Positions 50,201-59,232 of a DNA stretch of 64,000 bases are shown one piece after another. The notes beneath the pieces were generated by a model, which made no database searches, was not told the DNA's origin, and saw nothing but the letters and a program-made list of their open reading frames with translations. The stretch is from Saccharicrinis sp. GTDB taxonomy: Bacteria; Bacteroidota; Bacteroidia; Bacteroidales; Marinilabiliaceae. The DNA lies in the NCBI GenBank assembly GCA_024635585.1, contig JAGXIP010000242.1, forward strand, positions 1 to 64,000, written 5' to 3'. A program made the position numbers and the translations under genes. Numbering within the stretch: the first letter of the stretch is position 1; every line of letters begins with the position of its first letter.

Positions 50201-52020
50201 TTCAATAAAATAAAGTGCTTGCTCAAATCTTCTTCGTTGTACAAAACATAGCAATCGGCCGTTATATTTTCGTCGCGCCCAGCCCGGCCTGCCTCTTGCA
50301 CATAGTTTTCGAGCGAATCGGATATGTCATAATGAATCACCATACCCACATCCTTTTTATCTACCCCCATCCCAAAGGCAGATGTTGCCACCATTATCTG
50401 CACCTCGCCGCGGATAAAAGCATCCTGATTGGCAGATTTCTCCTGCTTGTCCATTTTTCCGTGGTAGGCTCTTGCCAGATAGCCATCATTATACAGCCTT
50501 TCGGCCAATTGAAAGGCTCTACGGGTGCGCGACACATATAAAATAGTGGGACATGGTTTTCCTTCGATAAGATGGCGAACGGTATTGTATTTTTCCTCTT
50601 CGTTATCGCGGGGGATAACTTTGTAATGCAGATTGGTACGCGCTGACTTTGTGCTAAAGGTTTGTAAGGTCAATGCCAGCTTATCCTGAAAATAATCTTT
50701 TATATCCTGAATTACCTTTTGCTTGGCGGTGGCGGTAAAACACGACACGGGAATGTTTTCTTCGAGGTTCTTCGTTTGCTGCAACTGTTTTATAAAATCG
50801 CCGATATAAAGATAATCTACTCTAAAATCCTGACCCCACGACGAGAAGCAATGTGCTTCGTCAATAACAAACCGAACAATATGCCGGCCAAGCAACAGAT
50901 GTTCGATGGATTTGGAACGTAAAGATTCGGGGGAGATATATAAAATGGAAGCAGTGCCATTTTGTACCCGTTCAAAGGATTTAGCCCTTTCAATAGGGTC
51001 GAGCAAACCATTGATGGTTACTGCGTCGGTGATGTTCGATTTTTCAAGATTATCCACCTGATCCTTCATCAAGGATTGAAGCGGCGAAATAACCACAGAC
51101 AACCCTTTCACGTTTTCGCCGCTCATCAATGCCGGGACCTGAAAAGTAATGGACTTGCCCCCGCCTGTGGGGAATACGGCCAGAAGGGATTTATTGTTCA
51201 AGGCAGCGTTCACCGCCTCTTCCTGCAACGGTTTGCCGCCATAGGTACGGTATGCATCAAACCCAAAATATTTTTTTAAGCCTGCTTTTGCATCCAGGAA
51301 CCGGTTACAATACGGACAACCGGGAATGCAGCGCTTATTTCGCAAGAGGTAGATCACCATCTCCACATCAATGTAGTTTTTGGCAACCCAAGGGGGCGTA
51401 ACGGAATATCGGCTGTGAGTAGTAATCAAAGCCAGGCAATACGCCAATTCAATTGGGCTTTCGTCCGCCAGTTTTTCAATTGGAGCATTTTCGCAAACAA
51501 CAGCAGCAAACCTATTTTTAATCAGCAGTGTAAGGTTGGTGGACTGAGACGTGAATCTTATAAAATTAAAAAATGCGGCAAACTCATTTTTATCGGCCAA
51601 CAATGCAAAATATATTTGTTGTAACTCCGTATCGATTTTGGCAAATGCGGCCACCTCATCGTAAAACAAGTCCCTTGCTTTTATGGCATCGTTTAAAGGA
51701 TTGTTGAGCTCTTCCGTTTGAAGTTTGTCATCTTTCACCAATGCGTGATAGGGCTGCTTGGGAAAAAGTAACGGGGAAAGATATAAAGTGTCGATGCACT
51801 TAAAAGTAGAAAAATCGATTTGTGTAGCTCGTTGAAGATAAGGCAAATCATGTTTTAGGATATTGTGCCCGCAAATATAACTTGTGCCGTTTACGAAATT
51901 TATAAAATCCGGGATAGAACAGGAATGAAAAACATCACCTTTTGTATTAATAGCGCCCAAGTCCAGAACCTGCTTGCTTTTATGGTCTATTTCGGCATCT
52001 ATAAAAACTATGCTGTTCAT
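47221..52020 (-). CDS. DEDD exonuclease - RecQ helicase - UvrD/PcrA helicase fusion protein
   Basis: N-term MNSIVFIDAEIDHKSKQVLDLGAI (DEDD-type); FPTGGGKSITFQVP, VIDEAHCFSSWGQDFR, HGKMDKQEK, GRAGRDE (RecQ); VAAGPGSGKTRVLVHK, VLVIDEAQDMNQ, VGDDDQNIYEFRGSD, STIHKAKGKEFDNVFLM, LYVAMTRAKKNL (UvrD). Confidence 0.92.
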   Translation of the reverse strand: MNSIVFIDAEIDHKSKQVLDLGAINTKGDVFHSCSIPDFINFVNGTSYICGHNILKHDLPYLQRATQIDFSTFKCIDTLYLSPLLFPKQPYHALVKDDKLQTEELNNPLNDAIKARDLFYDEVAAFAKIDTELQQIYFALLADKNEFAAFFNFIRFTSQSTNLTLLIKNRFAAVVCENAPIEKLADESPIELAYCLALITTHSRYSVTPPWVAKNYIDVEMVIYLLRNKRCIPGCPYCNRFLDAKAGLKKYFGFDAYRTYGGKPLQEEAVNAALNNKSLLAVFPTGGGKSITFQVPALMSGENVKGLSVVISPLQSLMKDQVDNLEKSNITDAVTINGLLDPIERAKSFERVQNGTASILYISPESLRSKSIEHLLLGRHIVRFVIDEAHCFSSWGQDFRVDYLYIGDFIKQLQQTKNLEENIPVSCFTATAKQKVIQDIKDYFQDKLALTLQTFSTKSARTNLHYKVIPRDNEEEKYNTVRHLIEGKPCPTILYVSRTRRAFQLAERLYNDGYLARAYHGKMDKQEKSANQDAFIRGEVQIMVATSAFGMGVDKKDVGMVIHYDISDSLENYVQEAGRAGRDENITADCYVLYNEEDLSKHFILLNQTKLHIKEIQQIWKAIKDLTRFRSTLSNSAFEIARKAGWDDNVVEIETRVTTAISALEEAGYLKRGQNMPQIFANSILSKNAQEAIEKINVSEHFNERQKQQAARIIKKLFSSKSKKQASDEVAESRIDYISDHLGIVKEEVIQVINLLREEKILADTKDLTAFIKRGDNINHSLDIIKTIGQIENFFVSQIDTHEKTYHIKQLNELAELQGCKDMSAHKLRNIINFWAIKNWIKRKSNDPAKNHLAIIANYPKSVLINKLNKRHALSQFIVKLLYEKSKQNLSPADSGKEQILVEFSVHELKNQYEKASLLFKMDVTIADVEDALFYLSRMDAIKIEGGFLVVYNKLSIERLEKNNKRQYKTEDYSKLKEFYENKVQQIHMVAEYAEKMQRDYHEATQFVEDYFQLNYNSFLRKYFNVERQEEIKRNLSPTKFKQLFGELSPEQLSIIKDKDSLYIGVAAGPGSGKTRVLVHKLASLLLMEDVKHEQLLMVTFSRAAATEFKTKLIELIGNAASFIEIKTFHSYCFDLLGRVGSIEKSETIIQQAVEKIKSHDIEPNRITKTVLVIDEAQDMNQSEFELIQTLMAYNEEMRVIAVGDDDQNIYEFRGSDSKYLEQFMHHQQAVKYELNKNYRSKNNLVVFTNSFVQTIGHRIKQMPIFAHQNENGLVKVVNYTGKHIIGATVQDVLSSDLVGTSCVLTQTNHEALQVAGLLNKEGLAAKIIQTNEGFSLHNLLEIRYFVEQLNFTDDNFVISENTWKNAKRRLWDNYKDSTKIDICINLIKEFASSNPKKKYQSDFDIFIQESTLEDFIRTSGETIFVSTIHKAKGKEFDNVFLMLDGFNPETDEKKRQLYVAMTRAKKNLTIHLNGNYLDDISCDSIVRKFDENQYQETDLLILNLTHKDIWLDYNISRQPLISNLKSGDKLTVSSNGCSNAMGNSIVKFSTSFKERLLTLENKGYQLQDGCINYIVYWQKEDTDMDVKIVLPELKLQKK

Positions 52021-52078
52021 TGGTGTTTTTTATGTGTAAACACTATTGTCTGCTAAAGCATTTGCAACTTAATTTATT

Positions 52079-52490
52079 TGGAACGCTGATAACGCGGATT
52101 TTAAAACGCGGATTTACACTGATTTTTATAAAACGCTTTTTATCATAGTTTTTTATTCATTTGGGTTTTTCACTTTTACGTCATCATTTAAAATTATTAA
52201 ACCGACTTTGAAAATTAAAAATACATAAATAAAATCACCTACTGCTCCTAAGGTAATAGAAAATCCTAAAACCCATAAAACGAAATTCCCATTTACCAAG
52301 GATACAATTTTTTTTATGGAACGCTGATGACGCGGATTTCTAAACGCTGATTTATACTGATTTTTTTTATCTGTGATTATCTGCGTTGCTTTGCATTCGT
52401 GTCATCCGCGTTCAATGTTTGTTGTTGTTAATTTTTTTAATGGAATGCTGATGAAGCTGATTTCCAAACGCTAATAATCGCTGATCACCT
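52079..52490. repeat. cluster of ACGCTGAT/GCGGAT palindromic repeats
   Basis: GGAACGCTGATAACGCGGATTTTAAAACGCGGATTTACACTGAT; GGAACGCTGATGACGCGGATTTC...ATCTGCGTT...CATCCGCGTTC; GGAATGCTGATGAAGCTGATTTCCAAACGC. Confidence 0.8.
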
Positions 52491-52519
52491 TATATTTTAC
52501 TTTGAATTTTGTGAATATA

Positions 52520-52560
52520 GCTCCAAATTTAGAGAATATGTTTATTGGAGATACTGGTAA
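52520..52560 (+). pseudogene. remnant similar to part of the 46733-47056 ORF
   Basis: SSKFREYVYWRYW* versus FSKYREYVYKWCR; CTCCAAAT(A/T)TAGAGAATATGTTTAT shared. Confidence 0.55.
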
Positions 52561-52602
52561 AAGTGTTAACTTTAGAGTATTCATTGATAAAACAAAAGCA
52601 TC

Positions 52603-53607
52603 ATGGAAAAATCGCGACGTACGTTTTTAAAGAACATTGCATTAGCAACGGGGGCAATGATGATACCCACCTCAGGTTTTGGAGCGCCAAGAAACGATAA
52701 ATGGGGGCAGATACTTCCGTTAAGGAAGTTGGGCAGAACAGGACGGGAAGTGACGATGCTGGGCTTGGGTGGTTATCATGTTGGATGGACAACGGAGAAA
52801 GATGCCCAGGAGGTAATCGAAACAGCTATAGACGGAGGAATCCGGTTTTTTGATACCGCAGAATCTTACGACAATGGAGGGAGCGAAAGGCGTTACGGAA
52901 AATACCTGGTGCCAAAGTATAGGGATGAGGTGTTTATCATGAGCAAGTCAACCGCGAAAAATGGAAAGCAGGCCCTGGAACATCTGGAAGGTTCGCTCCA
53001 GAGAATGGGATGCGATTATGTTGATTTATGGCAAGTGCATTCCTTATCAACACCGGAGGATGTAGATGAACGGATTGAAAACGAAATATTAGAAGTATTT
53101 GAAAAAGCTAAGGCTCAGGGCAAAGTGAAGCATATAGGATTTACCGGCCACCAAAATCCTTTTGCACACAAGCGGATGCTTGAAAGGACAGTAAGCAATG
53201 ATATTTTTGAAACAGTGCAAATGCCCATTAATGTAATCGACTCTTATTTTCATAGTTTTATAGAAAATGTGTTACCTATTGCGCTGGATCGTAACTTTGG
53301 TGTTTTGGCCATGAAAACACTTTCGGACGGGAGGCTTTTTGCAGAGAAAAAAATGAAGGAGAAATTAATTTGGACATCCGACGACCCGCTGATACCCAAT
53401 CATATTTCGGTAGAGGAAGCATTGTTTTTCGTTTGGTCGTTGCCAATTAGTGTGCTTATTACAGGTGCTGAAAACAAAATAATGCTACAAGAAAAAATTG
53501 AGCTTGCCAATAGGTTCGTAAAACTTTCGCAATCCGACCGAATAAATTTAACAGCCAGATTACACGCGAAAGCTGGTGCAAGTATAGAATATTATAAAAA
53601 AATATAG
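52603..53607 (+). CDS. aldo/keto reductase with N-terminal Tat-like signal
   Basis: EKSRRTFLKNIALATGAMM; GIRFFDTAESYDNGGSERRYGKYL; CDYVDLWQVHSLS. Confidence 0.9.
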   Translation: MEKSRRTFLKNIALATGAMMIPTSGFGAPRNDKWGQILPLRKLGRTGREVTMLGLGGYHVGWTTEKDAQEVIETAIDGGIRFFDTAESYDNGGSERRYGKYLVPKYRDEVFIMSKSTAKNGKQALEHLEGSLQRMGCDYVDLWQVHSLSTPEDVDERIENEILEVFEKAKAQGKVKHIGFTGHQNPFAHKRMLERTVSNDIFETVQMPINVIDSYFHSFIENVLPIALDRNFGVLAMKTLSDGRLFAEKKMKEKLIWTSDDPLIPNHISVEEALFFVWSLPISVLITGAENKIMLQEKIELANRFVKLSQSDRINLTARLHAKAGASIEYYKKI

Positions 53608-54062
53608 TTATACGTGTATACTTTACCCGAAGTGAAATCAATTAATCGTTTTAGATTACTGATACGACCAATAAATTGTTGATAAACAATTAAATAAATA
53701 CTTATATAAATGATGCTGGTCTAATTAAATAAAACTATCTTTAGTACAGACTAATAAATGCGTCAGTGCAGAATTGCGAAAAATTTAAGTACCCGAATGT
53801 AATTAATGCATGCGAATCAACGATACATTCATAGCAATCTAGTTATCTCCTGCACCTTATTCAATTTAACATCAACTTATGCAACGGATAATAAAGAGGA
53901 GCTTCTTTATCATTTAAAAACTCAAAGTAATAAATAATTAACAAAAGAGACTTACATTTCGTTAAATGTGTGAAGTGCTGCTGATTTTTGCTGCTAAAGG
54001 TATTTGGTATACCTGATGGATTTTAAACTTTATCAATTAAAGCTTACCATAGATAATCCAAC

Positions 54063-54175
54063 ATGAAACGAGCCCCCGAAGGGTCGGGGCAGGCTATGAG
54101 AGTGTCCTCACACAAAGGGAGAATGATTGTAATGGCGAGTTCCATGTGGCAAAAATAATAAATTATAAACACATG
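54063..54175 (+). repeat. start-codon-associated leader repeat, copy D
   Basis: ATGAAACGAGC[CCCCGAAGGGTCGGGGCAGG]CTATGAGAGTGTCCTCACACAAAGGGAGAATGATTGTAATGGCGAGTTCCATGTGGCAAAAATAATAAATTATAAACACATG; ends on the kinase ATG. Confidence 0.9.
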
Positions 54176-55873
54176 AAAAAGAAATCAAACACAACAAATG
54201 CTACCAACAAACTGCGACAGAAAGCAGAAGCTCTGTTAAGTGCAGAAAAGAATGAATACTCAGAAAAAGTAATTTCAGAACAAGATAAAACGAAGCTTAT
54301 TCACGAGCTTGAAGTTCATCAGATAGAACTGGAAATGCAAAACGAAGAATTAACGTTAGCAAAAGAAAAAGCAGAACTTGCTGAAAAAAAATATACCGCA
54401 TTGTATGAATTATCCCCGTCAGGTTTACTTTCTCTTACAAAAACAGGTGAAATTACTGATTTGAATTTTAGCGCCGAACGTATGTTGGGAAAAGAACGCA
54501 GCAAACTGATTAAAAGTAGTTTTGGTTTTTTTATTTCTACCGAAACGAGAGCGGTTTACAATAATTTCCTCCAAAAAATATTTGAAACCAATGTAAAACA
54601 AACCTGTGAGCTTCAAATGTCAGTAGCTGACCGGGATATAATATATGTGCTTATTAATGGTATCGCCAGTACCACTGATGAAAAATGCTTGATTACCTTG
54701 GCTGACATATCGAAGCATAAACATCTGGAAAAGGAGTTGATAAAAGCCAGAGAGAAAGCAGAAGAAAACGACAGACTAAAATCTGCATTTTTGGCTAATA
54801 TGAGCCACGAAATACGCACACCCATGAATGGCATACTTGGGTTTACCGATTTGCTAAAAAATCTAAAACTAACAGTTGAAAGTCAGCAAGAGTATCTTGA
54901 TATTATAGAAGAAAGTGGAATTCGAATGCTCAACATCCTTAACGACATCATTAGTATTTCAAAACTTGAATCACAACAAATGGATGTCTCCATTTCAGAA
55001 ACCAATGTAAACGAACAATTAGATTACATATATCACTTTTTCAAGCTGGAAGCACAACAAAAAAAATTGCATTTATCTATTAAAAATACTTTGCCCATAC
55101 ATGAGGTATTTGTTATGACCGATCGTGAAAAAGTGTACGGAGTGCTCACCAATCTGGTTAAGAATGCAATTAAGTTTACACAAGCGGGATACATTGAATT
55201 AGGCTGCGAACGTAAGGGTGAATTTCTGGAATTTTATTTAAAGAATAGTGGCTCTGACATTCCGGATGAACTCAAAGAAAGCATCTTTGAACGTTTCAGG
55301 CGAGGTAGCGATCCGTTAAAGCAAAATGTACAAGGAGCTGGACTGGGTTTATCTATTTCAAAGGCTTATGTTGAGTTGCTGGGCGGTAAAATTTGGGTAG
55401 AGAGTGACCATGGACATAGTTCAACCTTCCGTTTTACCCTTCCTTATCTTAATAACCCGGAAAAGAAAGAAGAGCATAGCACTATGGCAGAAGTGAACAA
55501 CAAACCTAAACCAAAATTGAAAATATTAATAGTTGATGACGACGAAACTGCACGAATGTTATTAAGCATTATGCTCCAGCCTTTAGAATGTGAAATATTC
55601 CAGGCAGCTTCAGGAGCAGAAGCCATTGATGTTTGCAGGCAAAACCCCGACATCAACCTGACACTTATGGATCTCAATATGCCGGAAATATCTGGCTATG
55701 ATGCTACCCGTCAAATCCGCAAATTTAACAAAGATGTAATCATTATTGCACAAACGGCCTTTGCACTTCACAACGATCGTGAAAAGGCAATTGTTGCGGG
55801 CTGTGATAATTATATTTCAAAACCCTTAAAGCGTGTTGCATTGTTAAGCATGATAGTCCAATCTTTAAGTTGA
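54173..55873 (+). CDS. hybrid sensor histidine kinase (PAS - HisKA/HATPase - REC)
   Basis: FLANMSHEIRTPMNGILGFTDLL, GAGLGLSISKAYVELLGG, C-terminal receiver KILIVDDDETARMLL...LTLMDLNMPEISGYD. Confidence 0.93.
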   Translation: MKKKSNTTNATNKLRQKAEALLSAEKNEYSEKVISEQDKTKLIHELEVHQIELEMQNEELTLAKEKAELAEKKYTALYELSPSGLLSLTKTGEITDLNFSAERMLGKERSKLIKSSFGFFISTETRAVYNNFLQKIFETNVKQTCELQMSVADRDIIYVLINGIASTTDEKCLITLADISKHKHLEKELIKAREKAEENDRLKSAFLANMSHEIRTPMNGILGFTDLLKNLKLTVESQQEYLDIIEESGIRMLNILNDIISISKLESQQMDVSISETNVNEQLDYIYHFFKLEAQQKKLHLSIKNTLPIHEVFVMTDREKVYGVLTNLVKNAIKFTQAGYIELGCERKGEFLEFYLKNSGSDIPDELKESIFERFRRGSDPLKQNVQGAGLGLSISKAYVELLGGKIWVESDHGHSSTFRFTLPYLNNPEKKEEHSTMAEVNNKPKPKLKILIVDDDETARMLLSIMLQPLECEIFQAASGAEAIDVCRQNPDINLTLMDLNMPEISGYDATRQIRKFNKDVIIIAQTAFALHNDREKAIVAGCDNYISKPLKRVALLSMIVQSLS

Positions 55874-55881
55874 TTTATTAA

Positions 55882-55972
55882 ATAAAACGAGCCATGAGAG
55901 TTACTTCTCACAAAGGGGAATGATTGTAATGGCGAGTTCCATATGGCAAATGAAATCAATTATAAACATATG
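55882..55972 (+). repeat. start-codon-associated leader repeat, copy E
   Basis: ATAAAACGAGCCATGAGAGTTACTTCTCACAAAGGGGAATGATTGTAATGGCGAGTTCCATATGGCAAATGAAATCAATTATAAACATATG; followed by a 10-codon ORF, then mlaE. Confidence 0.9.
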
Positions 55973-56020
55973 AAAAAGGACGTAACTTATTCAAAAACTT
56001 GAATTAAAAAGAGCTTTGTT

Positions 56021-56860
56021 ATGAAAAAATTCACTCCGGTGATTAAGGCCAGAGGATTTGCAACACAGCAGTCTAAAAGGCTGAGTGAAAAAACATTGAA
56101 GAAATCGCAGGTTGCGAGTATTTTTTTTGCGGAAGTTGCCGATGTTTTCTTGTTTATTACTGTGTTAATAAAAGAAACGTTTTCGCGCGATTTCGAATTT
56201 AAAGAGTTTTTTCGCCAGTGTTTCCATATTGGTTATAAATCATTACCCTTAGTTTCGGTTACTGGCGCTATTATGGGGTTGGTGTTAACTATTCAATCGC
56301 GCCCCGTATTGGTTGATTTTGGTGCAGTTTCTTTGCTCCCTGGCATGGTTACCGTGTCAATCATCAGAGAAATGGGACCGGTAATAACCGCATTGATATG
56401 TGCCGGCAAAGTTGGTTCGGGAATGGGAGCCGAATTGGGATCGATGAAAGTAACTGAACAGATAGAAGCCATGGAGGTTTCCTCCATTAATCCTATGCGG
56501 TATTTAGTAGTTACCCGCGTACTTGCAGCAACACTTATGATTCCAATACTTATATTGTACGCCGATGCGCTAGGTATTTTGGGCGGATGGGCAGGAGCCA
56601 ATATAAAAGGCAATGTAAGTTTTGTGTTGTTTTTTTCGCAGGCATTTGCTTCGATAAGTTTCGTGGATTTTTTGCCAGCCGTTGCTAAATCATTCTTTTT
56701 TGGAGCTGTAATTGGCCTAGTTGGATGTTATAAGGGATATAATGCTGGTCGCGGAACGGCAAGTGTAGGTGTTGCTGCCAATTCAGCAGTGGTACTGGCC
56801 TCTCTTTTGGTTATTGTAATCGATTTAATTGCCGTTCAAATTTCTGATATGATATTATAA
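56021..56860 (+). CDS. mlaE: MlaE-family ABC transporter permease
   Basis: ALICAGKVGSGMGAELGSMKVTEQIEAMEV. Confidence 0.92.
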   Translation: MKKFTPVIKARGFATQQSKRLSEKTLKKSQVASIFFAEVADVFLFITVLIKETFSRDFEFKEFFRQCFHIGYKSLPLVSVTGAIMGLVLTIQSRPVLVDFGAVSLLPGMVTVSIIREMGPVITALICAGKVGSGMGAELGSMKVTEQIEAMEVSSINPMRYLVVTRVLAATLMIPILILYADALGILGGWAGANIKGNVSFVLFFSQAFASISFVDFLPAVAKSFFFGAVIGLVGCYKGYNAGRGTASVGVAANSAVVLASLLVIVIDLIAVQISDMIL

Positions 56861-56932
56861 AAATAATATATGTGTTGTGAGTCAGAATTTCACGTTTTGT
56901 GAGAGTGTAATAAATGAATTAAATAAACCAAT

Positions 56933-57694
56933 ATGACAACTCCATCACCCAATAAAATCCATCGTACTGAAGCTGTGGTTGAGATTAATAACCTCAGCAA
57001 ATCGTTCGACAATCAGCCGGTTTTAAACGATGTTTGCCTACAACTTTTTAAAGGTGAAAACCTGGTGGTACTTGGTAAATCGGGCAGCGGTAAATCTGTT
57101 TTAATAAAATGTATTGTCCGCTTATTAAATCCAGATGGCGGATCAATACATGTGCTGGGGCAAGATATCACTAGTGTTAACCGGGATGAATTGAACGATC
57201 TTCGAAAAAAAATTGGTTTTTTGTTTCAAAGTGGAGCTTTGTACGATTCTATGACGGTGAAGCAAAATATGGAATTTCATTTAAAAAGGATTAAAAAAAA
57301 TCTGACCAAAAAAGAAATTAAAGAAAAGATTGCTGAAGTTTTAGAAAATGTTGGATTACCCGAAGCACTGAACAAAATGCCTGCACAACTTTCGGGCGGA
57401 ATGAGAAAGAGAATAAGTTTGGCACGAACCATAGTTGTAGATCCGCAGATCATGTTGTACGACGAGCCTACAACGGGGCTGGATCCGGTAACCTCCGACG
57501 AAATAAGTACACTCATTAACCAGGTGCAGGAAAAATATAAAACATCGTCTATTATTATTACGCATGACATTGCATGTGCCCGAACTAATGCAAACCGTGT
57601 TGTTATGTTACAGAACGGAAAAATTTACATGGAGGGAAGTATCGAAATGTTCGAAAAATCAGAAGATGCTATTATAAAACCGTTCTTTATTTAA
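56933..57694 (+). CDS. mlaF: MlaF-family ABC transporter ATP-binding protein
   Basis: VVLGKSGSGKSVLIKCIVRL, QLSGGMRKRISLARTI, MLYDEPTTGLDPVTS. Confidence 0.93.
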   Translation: MTTPSPNKIHRTEAVVEINNLSKSFDNQPVLNDVCLQLFKGENLVVLGKSGSGKSVLIKCIVRLLNPDGGSIHVLGQDITSVNRDELNDLRKKIGFLFQSGALYDSMTVKQNMEFHLKRIKKNLTKKEIKEKIAEVLENVGLPEALNKMPAQLSGGMRKRISLARTIVVDPQIMLYDEPTTGLDPVTSDEISTLINQVQEKYKTSSIIITHDIACARTNANRVVMLQNGKIYMEGSIEMFEKSEDAIIKPFFI

Positions 57695-57712
57695 AAATTA
57701 GAAAGAAATATC

Positions 57713-58648
57713 ATGGATACACATACCGAAAAATTTAAAGTGCGGTTAGGCTTGTTCATCATTGGTGGAATTGCATTGTTTGTATTGGCCATTTTTATCA
57801 TTGGAAGACAGCAAAACTTATTTAATCCTGTTTTTAAACTCACTGCTAAATTCCGAAATGTAAGTGGACTACAAGTGGGAAATAACGTACGTTTTACCGG
57901 GATAAATGTAGGAACCGTTGACCAGATTAAAATAATTAACGATTCAACTGTTTCGGTGGATATGTTAATAAAAAAAGAAGTGCAACCTTTTATTAAATCC
58001 GACTGTGTTGTGGCGATTGGTTCAGAAGGTATCATTGGAGATCGTTTGTTGGTTATTTCCTATGGAAGCCCTGATGTAGAAATGGCAAAAGATGGACAGC
58101 AGCTCGCCTCAAAAGAGCCTATTGAAACCGATGTTATCATTTCGAGCTTGCAAACTTCATCGTCAAATGTTGAAGTTATTACCAAGCAACTTGCCGAAAT
58201 AATGACGGACATTAACAGCGGAAAAGGTACGCTGGGCAGGATAATACAAGATACTACCATTGCAGAAAGCATAACCCAAATCATTGAGAATTTTGAAAAG
58301 AGTTCGGTAGGATTGGAGGCGACTATAAAAGTAACCGAAGAAAATATTTCGGAATTTATGGGCAGCTTGCAAAAAACAGCAGCTAAAACAGAACTGGCCT
58401 CAAACGAACTCAGAAAAATTATGACACAAATTAATAGTGGTGAAGGCACATTAGGTATGTTAATTCGGGATTCAACTACCGCAAATACATTGACCGAAAC
58501 ATTGACAAATCTTAAAGAAAGTTCACAAGGACTCAATGAAAATATGGAAGCACTCAAGCATAATTTTTTGTTTAGAGGATATTTTAGACGCAAAGCAAAA
58601 GCCGAGGCCAAACTTGCCAAGGATACACTGATTAAAAAAATAGAGTAA
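57713..58648 (+). CDS. mlaD: MCE/MlaD-family protein
   Basis: KVRLGLFIIGGIALFVLAIFIIG; RNVSGLQVGNNVRFTGINVGTVDQIKI. Confidence 0.92.
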   Translation: MDTHTEKFKVRLGLFIIGGIALFVLAIFIIGRQQNLFNPVFKLTAKFRNVSGLQVGNNVRFTGINVGTVDQIKIINDSTVSVDMLIKKEVQPFIKSDCVVAIGSEGIIGDRLLVISYGSPDVEMAKDGQQLASKEPIETDVIISSLQTSSSNVEVITKQLAEIMTDINSGKGTLGRIIQDTTIAESITQIIENFEKSSVGLEATIKVTEENISEFMGSLQKTAAKTELASNELRKIMTQINSGEGTLGMLIRDSTTANTLTETLTNLKESSQGLNENMEALKHNFLFRGYFRRKAKAEAKLAKDTLIKKIE

Positions 58649-58873
58649 TACAGAACAAAGAAATACAATTAGGATACCAAGCAAACTTCTATGATCATTA
58701 TAAATGAAGGAGCTGATACTAAGGATAATCATGCATACCTTCTGTCGGTAGTTCATATTTCAAACTTTAAATTGAAGTACAACGTGTGAACAATGTTATT
58801 TATTTTGGAAACTTTGTAGCACTTTTCCTGTCAGTTTAATTATCTTAGATACTTTAAATTAAAACATGGTAAA

Positions 58874-59191
58874 ATGAAAGGAAATAAAGATAACAAAAAA
58901 GAAAAAGATCTTCCGGGCTATCCAATCTATCCCGAAAAGGAAGATATCTATAAAAAATTTGAGGAAGAAGAAGATATAAACCCCGAAGATACTTCCAAAG
59001 AAAAAGTATCAAACAGCAACAATGCATTAAGGAGGAAAGAGCTGGATAATGTATTTAATGAAGAAGACCTTGACGTCCCTGGTGCAGAACTGGATGACAC
59101 TCAGGAAGCTATTGGCAGTGAAGATGAAGAGAACAACTATTACAGTCTGGGTGGTGACGAACATGACGATTTGGAAGAGGATAGAGGATAG
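58874..59191 (+). CDS. acidic hypothetical protein
   Basis: 105 aa, very Asp/Glu/Lys rich, likely disordered. Confidence 0.55.
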   Translation: MKGNKDNKKEKDLPGYPIYPEKEDIYKKFEEEEDINPEDTSKEKVSNSNNALRRKELDNVFNEEDLDVPGAELDDTQEAIGSEDEENNYYSLGGDEHDDLEEDRG

Positions 59192-59232
59192 AAGATTGGA
59201 GGATTTGAAGAATGAAACAGCAGAAGTTGCCA

